Assembly: GCF_030247185.1 (NCBI RefSeq)
Contig: NC_080570.1
Coordinates: 124,421,340 to 124,485,339, forward strand
Source of the DNA: Malaya genurostris
Lineage: Eukaryota; Arthropoda; Insecta; Diptera; Culicidae
DNA length: 64,000 nt
Direction of reading: 5' to 3'
Shown: in pieces, positions 44,053 through 55,089 of the stretch
Layout: the number at the start of each line of letters is the position of its first letter
Position numbering within the stretch: the first letter of the stretch is position 1
Notes under the pieces: model-generated
Told to the model about the DNA's origin: nothing
Database searches by the model: none
What the model saw: the letters and a program-made list of their open reading frames with translations, nothing else
Made by a program: the position numbers and the translations under genes

Positions 44053-44256
44053 AATATGGGATAAAATTAAATTTTTTAAATTTAAGTTGGGTGTTCAGCC
44101 ACAAGTGGTGACTTTTCAACCCTATTATACATATTATTTGGTTGTTACCATGAGGACATCATTTGCTTTCGCAATTCTGAGATTTTTGTGTAGGGAAAAT
44201 TCTAAACCTACTTGTATTGTGTAATGGGAAAAAGAACTTATATACTAACTTACTAA

Positions 44257-46862
44257 CTAATACAGAGAGCGAATCGATTCAATTGAAGATTGTATCGATT
44301 TTTGTCGGAATTTGCTTACAATTTTATGTGACATTACATCTAATGGTTCTATATTTGTGAGTCTGTGTAACTCATTTGTACTAAACCAGGGAGGACGCTT
44401 CAGAATCATTTTCAGAATTTTATTCTGAATCCTTTGAAGCGTTTTCTTCCTGGTGGAACAACAGCTTGACCAAATTGGTACCGCATAAAGCATGGCTGGT
44501 CTGAAAATTTGTTTATAAATTAACAATTTGTTTTTTAGACAGAGCTTAGAATTTCTGTTTATAAGAGGATATAAACATTTAATATATTTATTACACTTTG
44601 CCTGGATTCCTTCAATGTGATCCTTGAAAGTGAGTTTTTTGTCATACGTTAAACCTAAGTATTTAGCTTGATCAGACCATGTCAATTTCAAGCCATTCAA
44701 TTTTAGAATGTGATTATTGTTTGGTTTAAGAAAAGAAGCTCTTGGCTTGTGAGGAAAGATAATTAATTGCGTTTTTGCTGCATTTGGTTTAATTTTCCAT
44801 TTTGACAGATAATCACTGAAAATATTTAAACTTCTTTGTAGGCGACTGCAGATCACTCTTAGATTTCTACCTGTGGCTAACAGACTTGTGTCGTCACAGA
44901 ATAGCGATTTCTGACAACCAACGGGTAGATTTGGAAGATCAGAAGTGAAAATATTATACAAGATTGGAGCTACACTCGAACCCTGCGGAACACCGGCTCG
45001 TACGGGTAGCAATTCAGATTTACAATTCTGATAGCTAACCTGAAGAGTACGATCAGTTAAATATTTTTGAATCATTTTGATCAAATAAATAGGAAACTGG
45101 AAATCAGACATTTTTGCTATTAAACCTTTGTGCCAAACACTGTCGAATGCTTTTTCTATGTCTAGAAGAGCAACTCCAGTTGATAACCCAGAAGATTTAT
45201 TTGTTTTTATCATGTTCGTAACTCTGACAAGTTGATGAGTAGTTAAATGTTCATGACGAAATCCAAACTGTTCTGGTAAAAAAAATTGAATTCTCATTTA
45301 TATGAGACATCATTTCAACAAGATAATTTTTTCAAAAAGTTTACTGATAGAAGAAAGTAAGCTAATTGGTCGATAACTTGATGTTTCTGCTGGGTTTTTA
45401 TCAGGTTTGAGGATAGGAATTACTTTAGCGTTTTTCCATCTTTTTGGGAAGTAAGCTAATGAAAAACACTTGTTGAAAATATTAACCAGGAGTCTCAAGG
45501 CAACATCGGGAAGATTTTTAATAAGAATATTAAAAATTCCATCATTACCAGGAGCCTTCATGTTTTTGAGTTTCCTAATAATTGATTTAATTTCGTCAAA
45601 ATTCGTCTCAATAATGTCATCTTGTGATAACACTTGGGTTGAAATATGCTCATATTTCAGTGAGACTTCATTTTCAATAGGACTCACAACGTTCAAATTA
45701 AAATTGTCGACTCTCTCGAACTGCTGAGCAAGTTTTTGAGCTTTTTCGCCATTTGTAAGAAGTAAAGAACCTCAGAAAGTTTCCAGAAAGGTTTAGAATA
45801 TGGTTTAATTTGTTCAACTTCATTAGCGAAATTTTCATTTCGCAAAAGAGTAAATCTATGTTTAAATTCTTTTTGTAAATCCTTAACTATGTTTTTCATA
45901 GCAGGATCACGAGAACGTTGATATTGTCGTCGACGAACATTCTGCAAGCGAATGAGCAGTTGAAGATTGTCATCGATGATAGGAGAATTTAATTTAGTTT
46001 GAGCTTTGGGAACTGAAAGATTTCTAGCTTCGATAATATAATGATTCAAATTATCAATTGCTGTGTCGATGTCCGCAGAATTTTCTAAAATAGTTTCATG
46101 GTCCACATGATTTTCAATGTGAGATCTGTAATCCAAACAATTAGCTCTATGATAGTTGCAATTAGAACTAATTGGATTAATTATAGCTTCGTTGGAAAGT
46201 CTGAATGTTACAGGAAGATGATCTGAGTCAAAGTCAGCATGTGTAATTGGTTCACTACAAATGTGACTTTGATCTGTTAGAACCAGATCAATTGAAGACG
46301 GGTTTTTCACGGAAGAGAAACAAGTCGGATTACTGGGATGAAGAACTGTGAAGTAACCAGCAGAGAGTTGATTATGAAGTATTTTACCATTACTGTTATT
46401 TTGCCTACAATTCCACTGGACATGCTTAGCATTTAAGTCCGCTATTACGAAAAATTTCGATCGATGTCTTGTAAGTTTTTGCAAATCGCCTTTAAAGAAA
46501 TTTAATTGTTCGCCGGTGCATTGGAATGGCAAATATGCTCCAGCGATGAAATAAATTCCATGAATGGTTTCAACTTCGATTCCCAAGCTTTCAATAACTT
46601 TAGTATTGAAAGAAGGTAAAATTCGATGTTTAATTTGCCGTTGGACAAAAATGGCAACTCCACCACCCATTCCAGTAAACCTGTCAAATCGATGAACCAC
46701 ATAATGTGGATTACTTTTCAATTTGACATTTGGTTTAAGAAAAGTTTCTGTCACAATGGCAATATGAATTTTGTGAACTTTGAGAAAATTATAAAATTTA
46801 TCTTCACTCGATTTCAAAGATCGAGCATTCCAATTTAAAATATTCAAATAATTATTTAACAT
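44257..46862 (-). pseudogene. Juan-like ORF2: endonuclease and reverse transcriptase
   Basis: The ATG at 46862 begins MLNNYLNILNWNARSLK. The endonuclease motifs are NWNARS, TETFL, IADLNAKH and SDHLPV. A frameshift lies near 45770, after FWKLSEVL, where another frame carries KNGEKAQKLAQQF. RT continues with SSYRPISLLSS. A stop and shift lie at 45297-45315. Then come EQFGFRHEHLTTHQLV, LDIEKAFDS, AGVPQGSSVAP and the active-site box FCDD, where FADD is usual. The C-terminus reads HRLTNIEPLD...SIRSLY with the stop at 44257. The ATG overlaps the ORF1 stop (ATGTTAAATAA). Confidence 0.88.
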
Positions 46863-48431
46863 CACTGTTAAATTTTAAATTCATTATAATATTATTTGCA
46901 AATTGCCATCCGATTTGAAATGCTTCAAAAAGTGATGAAGTCGAATTCATTCGGATGATCATTTGAAAAAGTTGATCTTGTAGGTAGATCATTTTATTTT
47001 CAGTTATACCGCCTAAATCAACTTCATTTAAAGAAGCGAATGGTATTGAAGGAATATTTGTAGGTAGACTGCCATTAGAATTGCCATTAGAACTGCCATT
47101 AGAAAAAGATGATTTGGCCGGTCTACCTATTAATAAATTGTTTTCGTTAGAAGTTGAACTGCAAGGCGGTCCTGTGTTTTGATTATTTACATTAGAAGAA
47201 TTAAGTGGTAGATTTCTACCTGTTATACTAGCATAACTGACATTAGAAGAAGTTGATGACGAGGTCGATCTACCTGTCAATAAATCATTTTCGTTAGAAA
47301 ACGAATTGGAAGGCGTACCTGTGTTTTGTTTTAAATTCGAAGAAATAAGTGCCTTAGAAGAATTAGGCGTGGCATTTGTAACGGTTTTTTTGATTTTCAG
47401 GTATGTTCTGCAAATTTAAGGTCGTTGATTTGACTTGTTGTCTAAGCGAACGAGCGTTTAAATTTTTTTCCTTGACAGGACATTTCAAATAATTGGATTT
47501 ATGATTTCCATTGCAATTTGAACATGAAAATTTATCAGTGGTTTCATTCATTGGACAAACGTCTTTCGAATGAGATTTACCACAATTCAAGCACCGTATA
47601 TCCATATGACAATTTTTGGTTCCATGGCCGAAGCCTTGGCAACGACGACATTGCGTTAAGTTTGTAATACGATTATGCCGTTTATAATGTTCCCAATGAA
47701 TTTTAATGTGGGAAATGAAACGTACTTTTTCTAAAGTTTTCAAATTGTTTACATCACTTCGATTGAAGTGTATTATGTAAAGTTCATTGGAAATTCCAGA
47801 GCGTGGTTTAGAAGTACCATTCGCTCTTTTTTCATGAGTATTACTTGGGAAGGGGCAAAACCAAGCAATTCTTTTAGTTTACTTTTAATTTCATCAATAC
47901 TTTGATCATTTGATAAGCCTTTCAAGACAGCCTTGAAGGGTCTGTCTAATTTTATATCATATGAATAAAAATTATGAAGTTTCTCGGACAAATATCGAAT
48001 AAGACGTTCGTAATCTTCTAATCCATCAACCAAGACTCTACATTCTCCTCTTCGTCCGATTTGAAATGAGACTTTTACTTCCGGGAGAAAAGTAGAAAGC
48101 TCAATCCGGAATGCTTTGAAATCGGAGATCATCACCGTCACTGGTGGCATAGATTGATGTTTCTTCCCAGAACGACAAGCGTCCATTTTGGGAATTTTTG
48201 AAGAATTTTCTTTTATGTCGGTACAATCGGATTCAGGAAGAATCTTGTAAATATTGTTAGACGGCATAGGATCAACGGAAAGGGAAATCCGTCCTTTGTC
48301 TTTTTTTTACATTCAGATTCTATAAGATCGTGAATGTTATTAGGAAAATGTTGAATAACGGTTTGTTATTTATTTCGTATTGAATTATTTTTAGCCTTAG
48401 GCTTGTTGCCTTTCCGGTTGGACGCAGGCAT
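46852..48431 (-). pseudogene. Juan-like ORF1: gag-like protein
   Basis: The ATG at 48431 starts MPASNRKGNKPKAKN. TAA follows as codon 22. A frameshift in the A-run near 48300 leads to RISLSVDPMPSNNIYKILP. After a frameshift near 47770 come three zinc knuckles, CRRCQGFGHGTKNC, CLNCGKSHSKDVC and CSNCNGNHKSNYLKC. A third shift near 47360 gives an Asn/Ser-rich segment and the end FNSDVK with TAA at 46852. The broken frame shows that the element is old. Confidence 0.85.
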
Positions 48432-48985
48432 TTTTGAAATAAATGAAATTTTAAATTAAATTAACTAGACTAAATTAGTCTTCCATTAGACTCCTAGTTT
48501 GGAAAAGACTTGATATAGACTGATTTTGTGGTAGTCTTAATAAACAATGATTAGTTCGAAGAATAGTTCTTTGAATAGCAAGCTTTAAAAAAGGCTGATT
48601 AATTTCTTAGTCATTCTAATATCACTTTTTGTATAGCCTTGAGAAAGGCTGATTAATTGTTAATCTTTAAAAAGACTGTTAGTGATTCAGGTAGTCTTGA
48701 AAAAGACTGAAGCCTTGAATCAATGAAACTCTAGGTAGCCAGAAAAAATTTCCAGGAGCCAAGAGCTATACGCGTGCGGTGCGAACGACTGTTCAACACC
48801 GACTGGACGTCGGATGCTCTTTATCACACTATCGGGGTTACGTCGGCTCTATAATGCCTTGTTTGGTATCTCTTCACTCTTTTGCGTTAGCGATAGGGTA
48901 AAATGGGGAGAGATGCCACACTTTCCTTTAGCTTAAGATAAAATGAACAGGAAGTAACGAATCGTTACAGTGATTATTTTTAAAA
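48432..48985. other. Probable Juan 5' UTR and flank
   Basis: It carries many short inverted and direct words around AGACTGA / TCAGTCTT, AAGGCTGATTAAT and GTAGTCTT (48480-48720). A GC-rich stretch at 48760-48850 may be the LINE 5' end. There is no ORF. Confidence 0.4.
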
Positions 48986-49500
48986 ACACCCTTCTTAATC
49001 CACCTAGTGGTGTGATAATGCCTTTCTCTTCTTTCATAACAGTCTCATGAAAATATATTTCATACTTTTATTAAATAATTTCGGATACTAATTTTGACAC
49101 CAATTGATTTAGATTGATTCGAGTAATTCACAAAAGCATGCTTCAGTGTTTATGTCACACAGTCAGCATCATTTTTTCAAACTAGTGCTTGACATTTGCG
49201 TTGCCTATTTGTATGAGAACAGTGATGCTAATCTAAAAAACCTTTATTAATCCACCTAGTGGTGTGATAATGCCTTTCTCTTCTTTCATAACAGTCTCAT
49301 GAAAATATGTTTCATACATTTATTAAATAATTTTAGACGCCAATTGATTCAGATTGTTTCGAGTAGTTCACAAAAGCATGCTTTAGTGTTTATGTCACAC
49401 AGTCAGCATCATTTTTCCAAACTAGTGCTTGACATTTGCGTTGCCTATTTGTATGAGAACAGTGATGCTAATCTAAAAAAGCCTTCTTAGTCCACTTAGT
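48986..49500. repeat. Tandem duplication, 240-252-bp units
   Basis: AATCCACCTAGTGGTGTGAT begins units at about 48997 and 49249, with a third start (GTCCACTTAGTG) at about 49490. Shared words include GCCTTTCTCTTCTTTCATAA and GTGCTTGACATTTGCGTTGC. The units are almost identical. Confidence 0.9.
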
Positions 49501-49529
49501 GAAATTTTCATATATCTTGAAAAATCACC

Positions 49530-49795
49530 ATGAAATTTTCGAAATCGAAAAAAAATTTTTGATGCCAAAAGGCTTAGAATTGCATGAAACGTCAAGATTT
49601 AGTGTCATCTCGAAAAAAAATTTTTTTGAAAAAATCGACTTTTTGGGACTTAGAAAAAATATGAAAATTTTTCTAAGTCCCAGAAAGTTGATTTTTTCAA
49701 AAAAAATTTTTTTGAGATGACACTAAATTTCGATGTTTTATGCAGTTTTAAGAGTTTTGGCATCAAAAAAAATTTTCGATTTTGGCAATTTCATG
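49530..49795. repeat. Long foldback, arms about 128 bp, loop about 9 nt
   Basis: The left arm (49530-49658) ends TTTTTGGGACTTAGAAAAA and the right arm (49668-49795) starts TTTTTCTAAGTCCC. The outer parts match too: TTGATGCC...AATTGCATGAAAC against ATGCAGTTTTAAGAG...GGCATCAA, and CATGAAATTT on both ends. A transcript would form an almost continuous hairpin. Confidence 0.85.
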
Positions 49796-50002
49796 TACTC
49801 CCCCCTATGGTGCTTTTTCGAGATCGAAAATTGTCAAAGCTTTACCACCGGGCAGCACCCTTTACGCATGTCTGATTTAGGTCAAATTTTGCATGAAGGC
49901 TTTTTTCGAGGTGCTTAAACTTTTGAGCACTAGAACTTAACAAAAATAGAGGTGATCCCAAAATTTTGGCACCCTTATATATATAAGAGCGGTAAAAATC
50001 AA

Positions 50003-50340
50003 CGTGTTTTGTCGGTTACGTCACTTATACCATCATATATCTGGAACCAAAAGTCACAACCATTTGATCTTCGAACTTGATCAATGGCCCGGCAGTAGCT
50101 TTCAAACGAGCCCAAGTTTGTTAAAATCGGTTCAGCTATCTCTGAGAAAATTGAGCGCGTTCAAATACAACGCTTTTTGTCGGTTACGTCACTTATACAA
50201 TCATATCTCCGGAACCAAAAGTCACAGCCATTTGATCTTCGAACTTGATCAATGGCCCGACAGTAGCTTTCAAACGAGCCCAAGTTTGTTAAAATCGGTT
50301 CAGCCATCTCTGAGAAAACTGAGCGCGTTCAAATATCTTC
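50003..50340 (+). repeat. Tandem duplication, 168-bp unit
   Basis: GTCGGTTACGTCACTTATAC starts units at 50011 and 50179. CCATTTGATCTTCGAACTTG and GTTAAAATCGGTTCAGC recur. The family is also present, more diverged, at 34730-35010 and 61960-62165. The open frame across it (130 codons) is a by-product. Confidence 0.85.
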
Positions 50341-50490
50341 GAAAAGTGCACACACATACACACACACACAGACATTTTCCGATCTCGTCGAACTGAGTCG
50401 AATGGTATATAACACTATGGGTTTCCGAGGCTCCGTTCGAAATTCGGTTTTTCCAGCAATTCTAATACCTTTCTATAGAGAAAAGCAATA
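50341..50490 (-). repeat. Microsatellite-linked mosquito repeat (CA side)
   Basis: A CACACA run and then ATCTCGTCGAACTGAGTCGA and ATGGTATATAACACTATGGG, the reverse of the block at 43895-44050. Confidence 0.65.
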
Positions 50491-50531
50491 CTACAAACAT
50501 CACCTATTAATCTAATATTTTTATACGGAGA

Positions 50532-50830
50532 AAACTTTTTTTATTTTTCAGTATAACCTCCATCTAGAGCGATACACTTGGCCCATTGGTCCTCCAACAT
50601 TTTGGTGTCCTTAAAAAAAAAAAGATTTGTCAAGGCCTTCAAAATAGGTTTCCCTTTCTGTAATGAGCTCAGCATTCGAGGAAAATTTGTTTCCTGAAGA
50701 AACCTTCTCAGGTTTGGAAAAAAATAACAGTCGCAGAGGGCCAGGTCTGGAGAATACCGGGGGATCAATCCGTACCATATATCGTTCAATTTCATCGCCA
50801 CATAATTCCACGACGATGAAAAAAATATTT
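50532..50830 (-). pseudogene. Mariner transposase C-terminal fragment
   Basis: On the minus strand it reads YSPDLALCDCYFFPNLRRF (the third Asp region of DD34D, with APSD altered to ALCD), a shifted SSNAELITERETYFEGLDKS, and KMLEDQWAKCIALDGGYTEK. Two frames carry the pieces, so it is dead. It differs clearly from the mariners at 37.4 and 62.7 kb. Confidence 0.8.
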
Positions 50831-51070
50831 GCCTGTGATTGAAAAAATATCTTCGACAACGTTCTATCTGTCACTAAGATAGGAACTGCAACGGAACTAA
50901 CAATATACTATCGGTTATGAATATTTACAGATAAAATATAATTTACCATACATTTTTATTTGTTTTAAGAACAAAATGATAAAAGCGCGAAAAAAAAGTC
51001 ATTTTTTTCGGAATTAAAGTCATTTATTTCAACTAAACAAATTGTGAATTTGAAGTGCTGCAATTATTAA

Positions 51071-51270
51071 AAAAGCAAAGTCTTGGCATTACATTCCTTT
51101 TGTGGAATTTGGCCTTTCTGTTTCAACAGACTTTGCAGCCGATTCTTAGTGTACAGAATCATTGCATGGCTAGTGCTATGATCCTACTGACACTAAGAAT
51201 CCTTCCAGGTCGGGGCTCGAACATACGACAACTGGCCAGTGTCCTATGCATTGAACCGCCAACCTGGGAC
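51071..51270 (-). mobile_element. Feilai-like SINE with 14-bp target duplication
   Basis: It has the same family structure as 29435-29642, read on the minus strand from GTCCCAGGTTGGCGGTTCAA to ACTTTGC plus A-rich end. The exact duplication GCTGCAATTATTAA lies at 51057-51070 and 51271-51284. The anticodon-side part (GTCTTACAAACCA) is partly deleted here. Confidence 0.85.
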
Positions 51271-51485
51271 GCTGCAATTATTAACTTTATCTAAATCTGA
51301 ACTCATATTGAATTTGTTGTGACATTGTTTTTCAAGACATTGACAGGAACGTACAAGTAAAATATTTGTTATTTTTTATCAGAATATTCCACAGGAAAAA
51401 AATTTATCATCATCCTATTTTTGCAATGACTTAGTGAAAACATGTATTGAAGAAGCCAAATGAATGAAAAACTTACAGAAAAAGA

Positions 51486-52612
51486 TTTTGTCGTGAATAC
51501 GACTTACTTTACTATGGGGTGCCATTTCAAAATTAGCCATATGGAAGAATGGGCAGAACTTAATCGTGAATATCTCGACTTGTATTAATGACAGCAACAT
51601 AATTCTTTCACTATTTCATCAAAAATATGATCAGGAATTTAGGATAAAATTCTAAACAGTGTGAGATAACCACAAACAACTCAAAAATTAAGTTTTCTCA
51701 AAATTTGAAAACAACGCGGAAAACTCTTTCCTTTCGCTTGGGTTTTTCGCGCAAGGACGACGATTTTGAGGTAGTGAGGCACATATCTTCAACTGACTGC
51801 ATATACAAGGGGAACCGTGGTCGAAAATCGATCATTTCTTCTTGTGTGTTGGATGGAAGCGGACGTCGTGGGAATGATTTAATCAACCAGCAGCTTCGGA
51901 GAGTGCAACTTCTGCGTGGTATCAAACCTCAAACGCTCAGGTCATGCTCTCATTTGGACTTCGGTCGTATTACCGAATTATTACGGTCGTAGAATTTTGC
52001 GAAATTTTGCTTCACTATACTGTATACGGCCCATTTTTTCAACCAGCTGTAGTTTGTAGTAAACTTTCTGCAGATTTGGTATATAAAATGCATAGCACCG
52101 ACTCCGAAGCCATTTATTTCGAATTTGACTGTCGTTGTCATCGTATTGACTATGGTGCGATCGAGGAATCTCCAAGCGAAAAACAAAGCTTGTTACCGCA
52201 AGCGGAAGAAGCAGGAGACTCCAACAGAACACATATCAGTTTCGCATTCACGGACAACAGGTCATCCTGGAAATAGAAGACGTCATCCTGGAAATCCATC
52301 GGAATTTGAACTCAACTCGTCACTCTCCATCACGAACGTCTTCATAAAAGGTTATTTTCAGAGCCACCATTATTTTATCATAAGGAACTATACTAGTTAT
52401 TTCGTAATATCGGTGTGTCAGAATGTTTAATGTAACTAATCTGTACTGTAGTATAGGTGTATCGTTTCTAATTCTAGTAGTGTAAAAGGGCAAAACTTGC
52501 ACAATTCACACAATCGATCAACTAATTGATATTCGGAAGTATAAAGAAAAAGTGTGTCAGTTTTATTCGTATTCACGACATCCAGTTATGTCTCTGACAT
52601 TACACACCTGTA
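51486..52612 (-). repeat. Rep1 variant (type II), end to end
   Basis: The plus strand begins with TTGTCGTGAATACGACTTAC (Rep1 3' end, reversed) and closes with GACATCCAGTTATGTCTCTG before 52612 (Rep1 5' end, reversed). The interior differs from the 31-kb copy: it carries a 95-codon frame (51705-51992) without known motif, GGTATATAAAATGC near 52078 and a histone-like hairpin at 52350. The hairpin part matches 33075-33398, and the stretch near 51690-51790 matches 62560-62650. Confidence 0.7.
52350..52365 (+). terminator. Histone-type 3' stem-loop, one mismatch
   Basis: GGTTAT-TTTC-AGAGCC followed by ACCATT, homologous to the perfect hairpin at 33153-33168. One stem pair is lost (A opposite G). 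Confidence 0.45.
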
Positions 52613-52635
52613 CTTTTTTTTTTGGAAAAAGACAC

Positions 52636-52706
52636 GCTCAAAGATAAGACTCGAACCAGCGTTCTTATGCGTTCCGTGCGTTTACGCGCTACCATTTCGC
52701 CACCCT
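52636..52706 (-). repeat. tRNA-like sequence (SINE head or tRNA pseudogene)
   Basis: The minus strand reads GGTGGCGAAATGGTAGCGCG (acceptor plus D arm), a central arm, then CTGGTTCGAGTCTTATC (T arm/B box). The acceptor ends do not pair well, so it is probably a SINE head or pseudogene. Confidence 0.5.
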
Positions 52707-52777
52707 AAGCCATGTGATAGACACAGCTCTTACACACGATTAGACACGATAGAGCGTACATCGAACATTCTACATTC

Positions 52778-53148
52778 TACCCAAGTAGCAATTAAAACTA
52801 CTTGTTTCATAATTGCTTTAGAACGGTTATTCATGTTAGATATGTTTGACAAATGATTTTACATGTTTTTGTAACAAATGTTAAAATCATTCATATTACT
52901 GCTGGTGAAACCAAATCAAAAACCTAAAAGGATTAAGTTTAACATCGGTTTATTTAACTGATTCTACAATAAGTTCATTTGAGCAGTTTCATTTTCGGTT
53001 TCTGCTTAACTAATATTACTGCTATGAAACATATCGAACAAGAAACTTGTTGCACATCATACAAGCAAGCTGCGCTTTTTCAATCGTACAATCATTGCGA
53101 GAAGAGTAAAGGAATACAATGCTAGAACAATGTTTGCTACTTGGGTAG
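52778..53148. mobile_element. MITE with CTACCCAAGTAGC ends
   Basis: CTACCCAAGTAGCAA at 52778 faces TTGCTACTTGGGTAG ending at 53148. The interior is AT-rich and non-coding. The terminal 15 bp match; the duplication is unclear. Confidence 0.65.
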
Positions 53149-53986
53149 CCATCTCACGACCGTCCAAACATCTTCTCTGTTCATCAAACATTAGCCTTCT
53201 CGCTCTGAACCTATTTTCCGCTCAAGCACTGAGTGGGACAATAGTTCTAGAGCGAGTAGGAGGTGGTGAAATGGAAGCGCGTATGCACAAAATGCATCGG
53301 AACGAGGTTCGAGTGTTGTCTCTGAGTGTATCTTTTTCCAAAAAATCATCTTTTTCTGTAAGTTTTTCATTCATTTGGTTTCTCCAATATATGTTTCCAC
53401 GCAGTCATTGAAAAAACTGAGTCATTAATCATCATGTTTTGTAGTTTCAAACAGCAATATTTTCTATATTAAAACCAGATTTTTTTGTCACTATTTTGAT
53501 TAAATTTGGTCATTTTTACAAGTTTTTATCTACGTGTCGTCATATTTCATAAATTTATTTCTTGACTTTATAAAATTTTAAGCATTCAGTTTTGTTTAGA
53601 GAATATGCTTTTTGGAAAAAAATATTCCTACTGTTTGCCTAAGTCTTCGGAAGTATTCAACATATCTATCGTCCCACGACAAAAAGGCTTTTCTCTATTT
53701 ACTTTCCCTTTTGCGAATCATCGGATTGACTCTTCGCATAATTTTCAAGTCGAAATCACAAACTTTCGATTACTATTGGAATCTTTGAAGAAATTTCCAA
53801 CTATCCTTGCTTCGTATCCTTCTGCAGCTAGGCCCGTTTGTCGTTTGTCGTAAATCTGTAAATTTCGTCCAAATTGACAGACTTTTGATATTGCCGCGAC
53901 CTTATGTTTTGCTGTTTATGTTTTGTTTATGTTTTGCTCGCCAAGTCAGTTGCGTCGATAGATATTTCTTGAATTTTTAAATATAT

Positions 53987-54133
53987 CGCCCTTATTCTGA
54001 ATAACGACGTATTGATTTTTCGATCGAATGTGGTTCGATCGAATCATAGCTACCTTCGATTTTGCTAGCGTTATAGGGAATACAAATGAAATACGAGCGA
54101 AAAAACGATACGACGTTATTCAGAATAAGGGCG
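53987..54133. mobile_element. MITE, 147 bp, GCCCTTATTCTGAATAACG ends
   Basis: CGCCCTTATTCTGAATAACG and its reverse complement bound the element, then CGTA-type residues continue the match. TATAT flanks both sides (53982-53986, 54134-54138). The interior holds ATCGAA words. Confidence 0.8.
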
Positions 54134-55077
54134 TATATTTCCTAATGGAACATGACAGACCAATTTCTATGCAAACGGGAAACTCAGATGAAACTGAAGT
54201 TCCTGTAGAGGCTGATATCTCGAATTCTGATTCCCTCAATCCCCTGATTTCCACTAACCTAAATACAAAATTGTTTCGTATCAAATAGGAAATCAAAACC
54301 AAGAAAGATAAGTAATAATTTCCACGCATGGATGGGAACTAAGCTGGTAGGTTCCCCGGGCCGTTTGAAGCGTATGGAAAACTTTTACCTCCCCATACCA
54401 CATAATGCTTTTCAACACAACTGCGCGCTTGGCACTTCCACTCTTCCGACCACCAGCAAGAAACTACGACGACGACGACGACGAGGAGTTTTCGTCCGAC
54501 GTGTGTGCAAAGAAAAACAGACAAAGCCCATAAATTGAATACTCATCCCTGGGTAGGATTTGGGTTACTTGCGGGCGGGGAATGCCTGAACTGTCGGCAA
54601 ATTGGAACAAAGAGGGGGGAGGTTGTGCTATTTGCCAGTGGGAAATCCTTTCTATCGAATGAGGCAATACGCATACGTCATAATCATAATCGTAAACAAA
54701 TGCCAAATGCGAACCCGGGATCTCCGGAAGAGAAACAAAGTAATGTGTCGCATGGTACTTAATCCCAATGTTTATGGTGTTATCTGCTGTCGTTGCTGCT
54801 GCTCGTGGCCTCGGATTCTAATAACGGAAAAGAGCAAAGGCCCATCAAAATACCAGATTGTTGCTGACTTGGGCTGCCCACGTGGCGCCTTGTCGCAGTT
54901 GTTTTGCGGCTTTTCGCTGACACCTATTTGTAAGAGAAGGGCGCGTTGATTTTTCCGGTTGCTTTGATTAGAATCGATTTCGGATGGTGACCTGTTTTCC
55001 AGTCGAATTTCGGATGGGTTACGTGCCGGAAATACTGAAACAGGAAAGGAACGGACGGAAATTGGACATGTGTGACG
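54134..55077. other. Low-copy DNA, no gene recognised
   Basis: A short GAC run lies near 54465-54484. No coding region, tRNA or known repeat is supported. It is the 3' flank of synthetase copy 2. Confidence 0.35.
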
Positions 55078-55089
55078 GTTTTATTCATT

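Larger units (their letters stand above)
44257..48431 (-). mobile_element. Juan-like (Jockey clade) non-LTR retrotransposon
   Basis: It encodes ORF1 with zinc knuckles and ORF2 with endonuclease and reverse transcriptase, no RNase H, which fits the Jockey clade. The ORF1 start MPASNRKGNKPK and the RT text (THQLVRVTN, LDIEKAFDSVWHKGLIAKM) recall Juan elements of Aedes and Culex. The extent given is the coding part. A 5' UTR of some hundred bases probably continues to about 48850, and the 3' end lies near 44230. It sits between the two convergent synthetase genes. No target duplication was identified. Confidence 0.85.
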
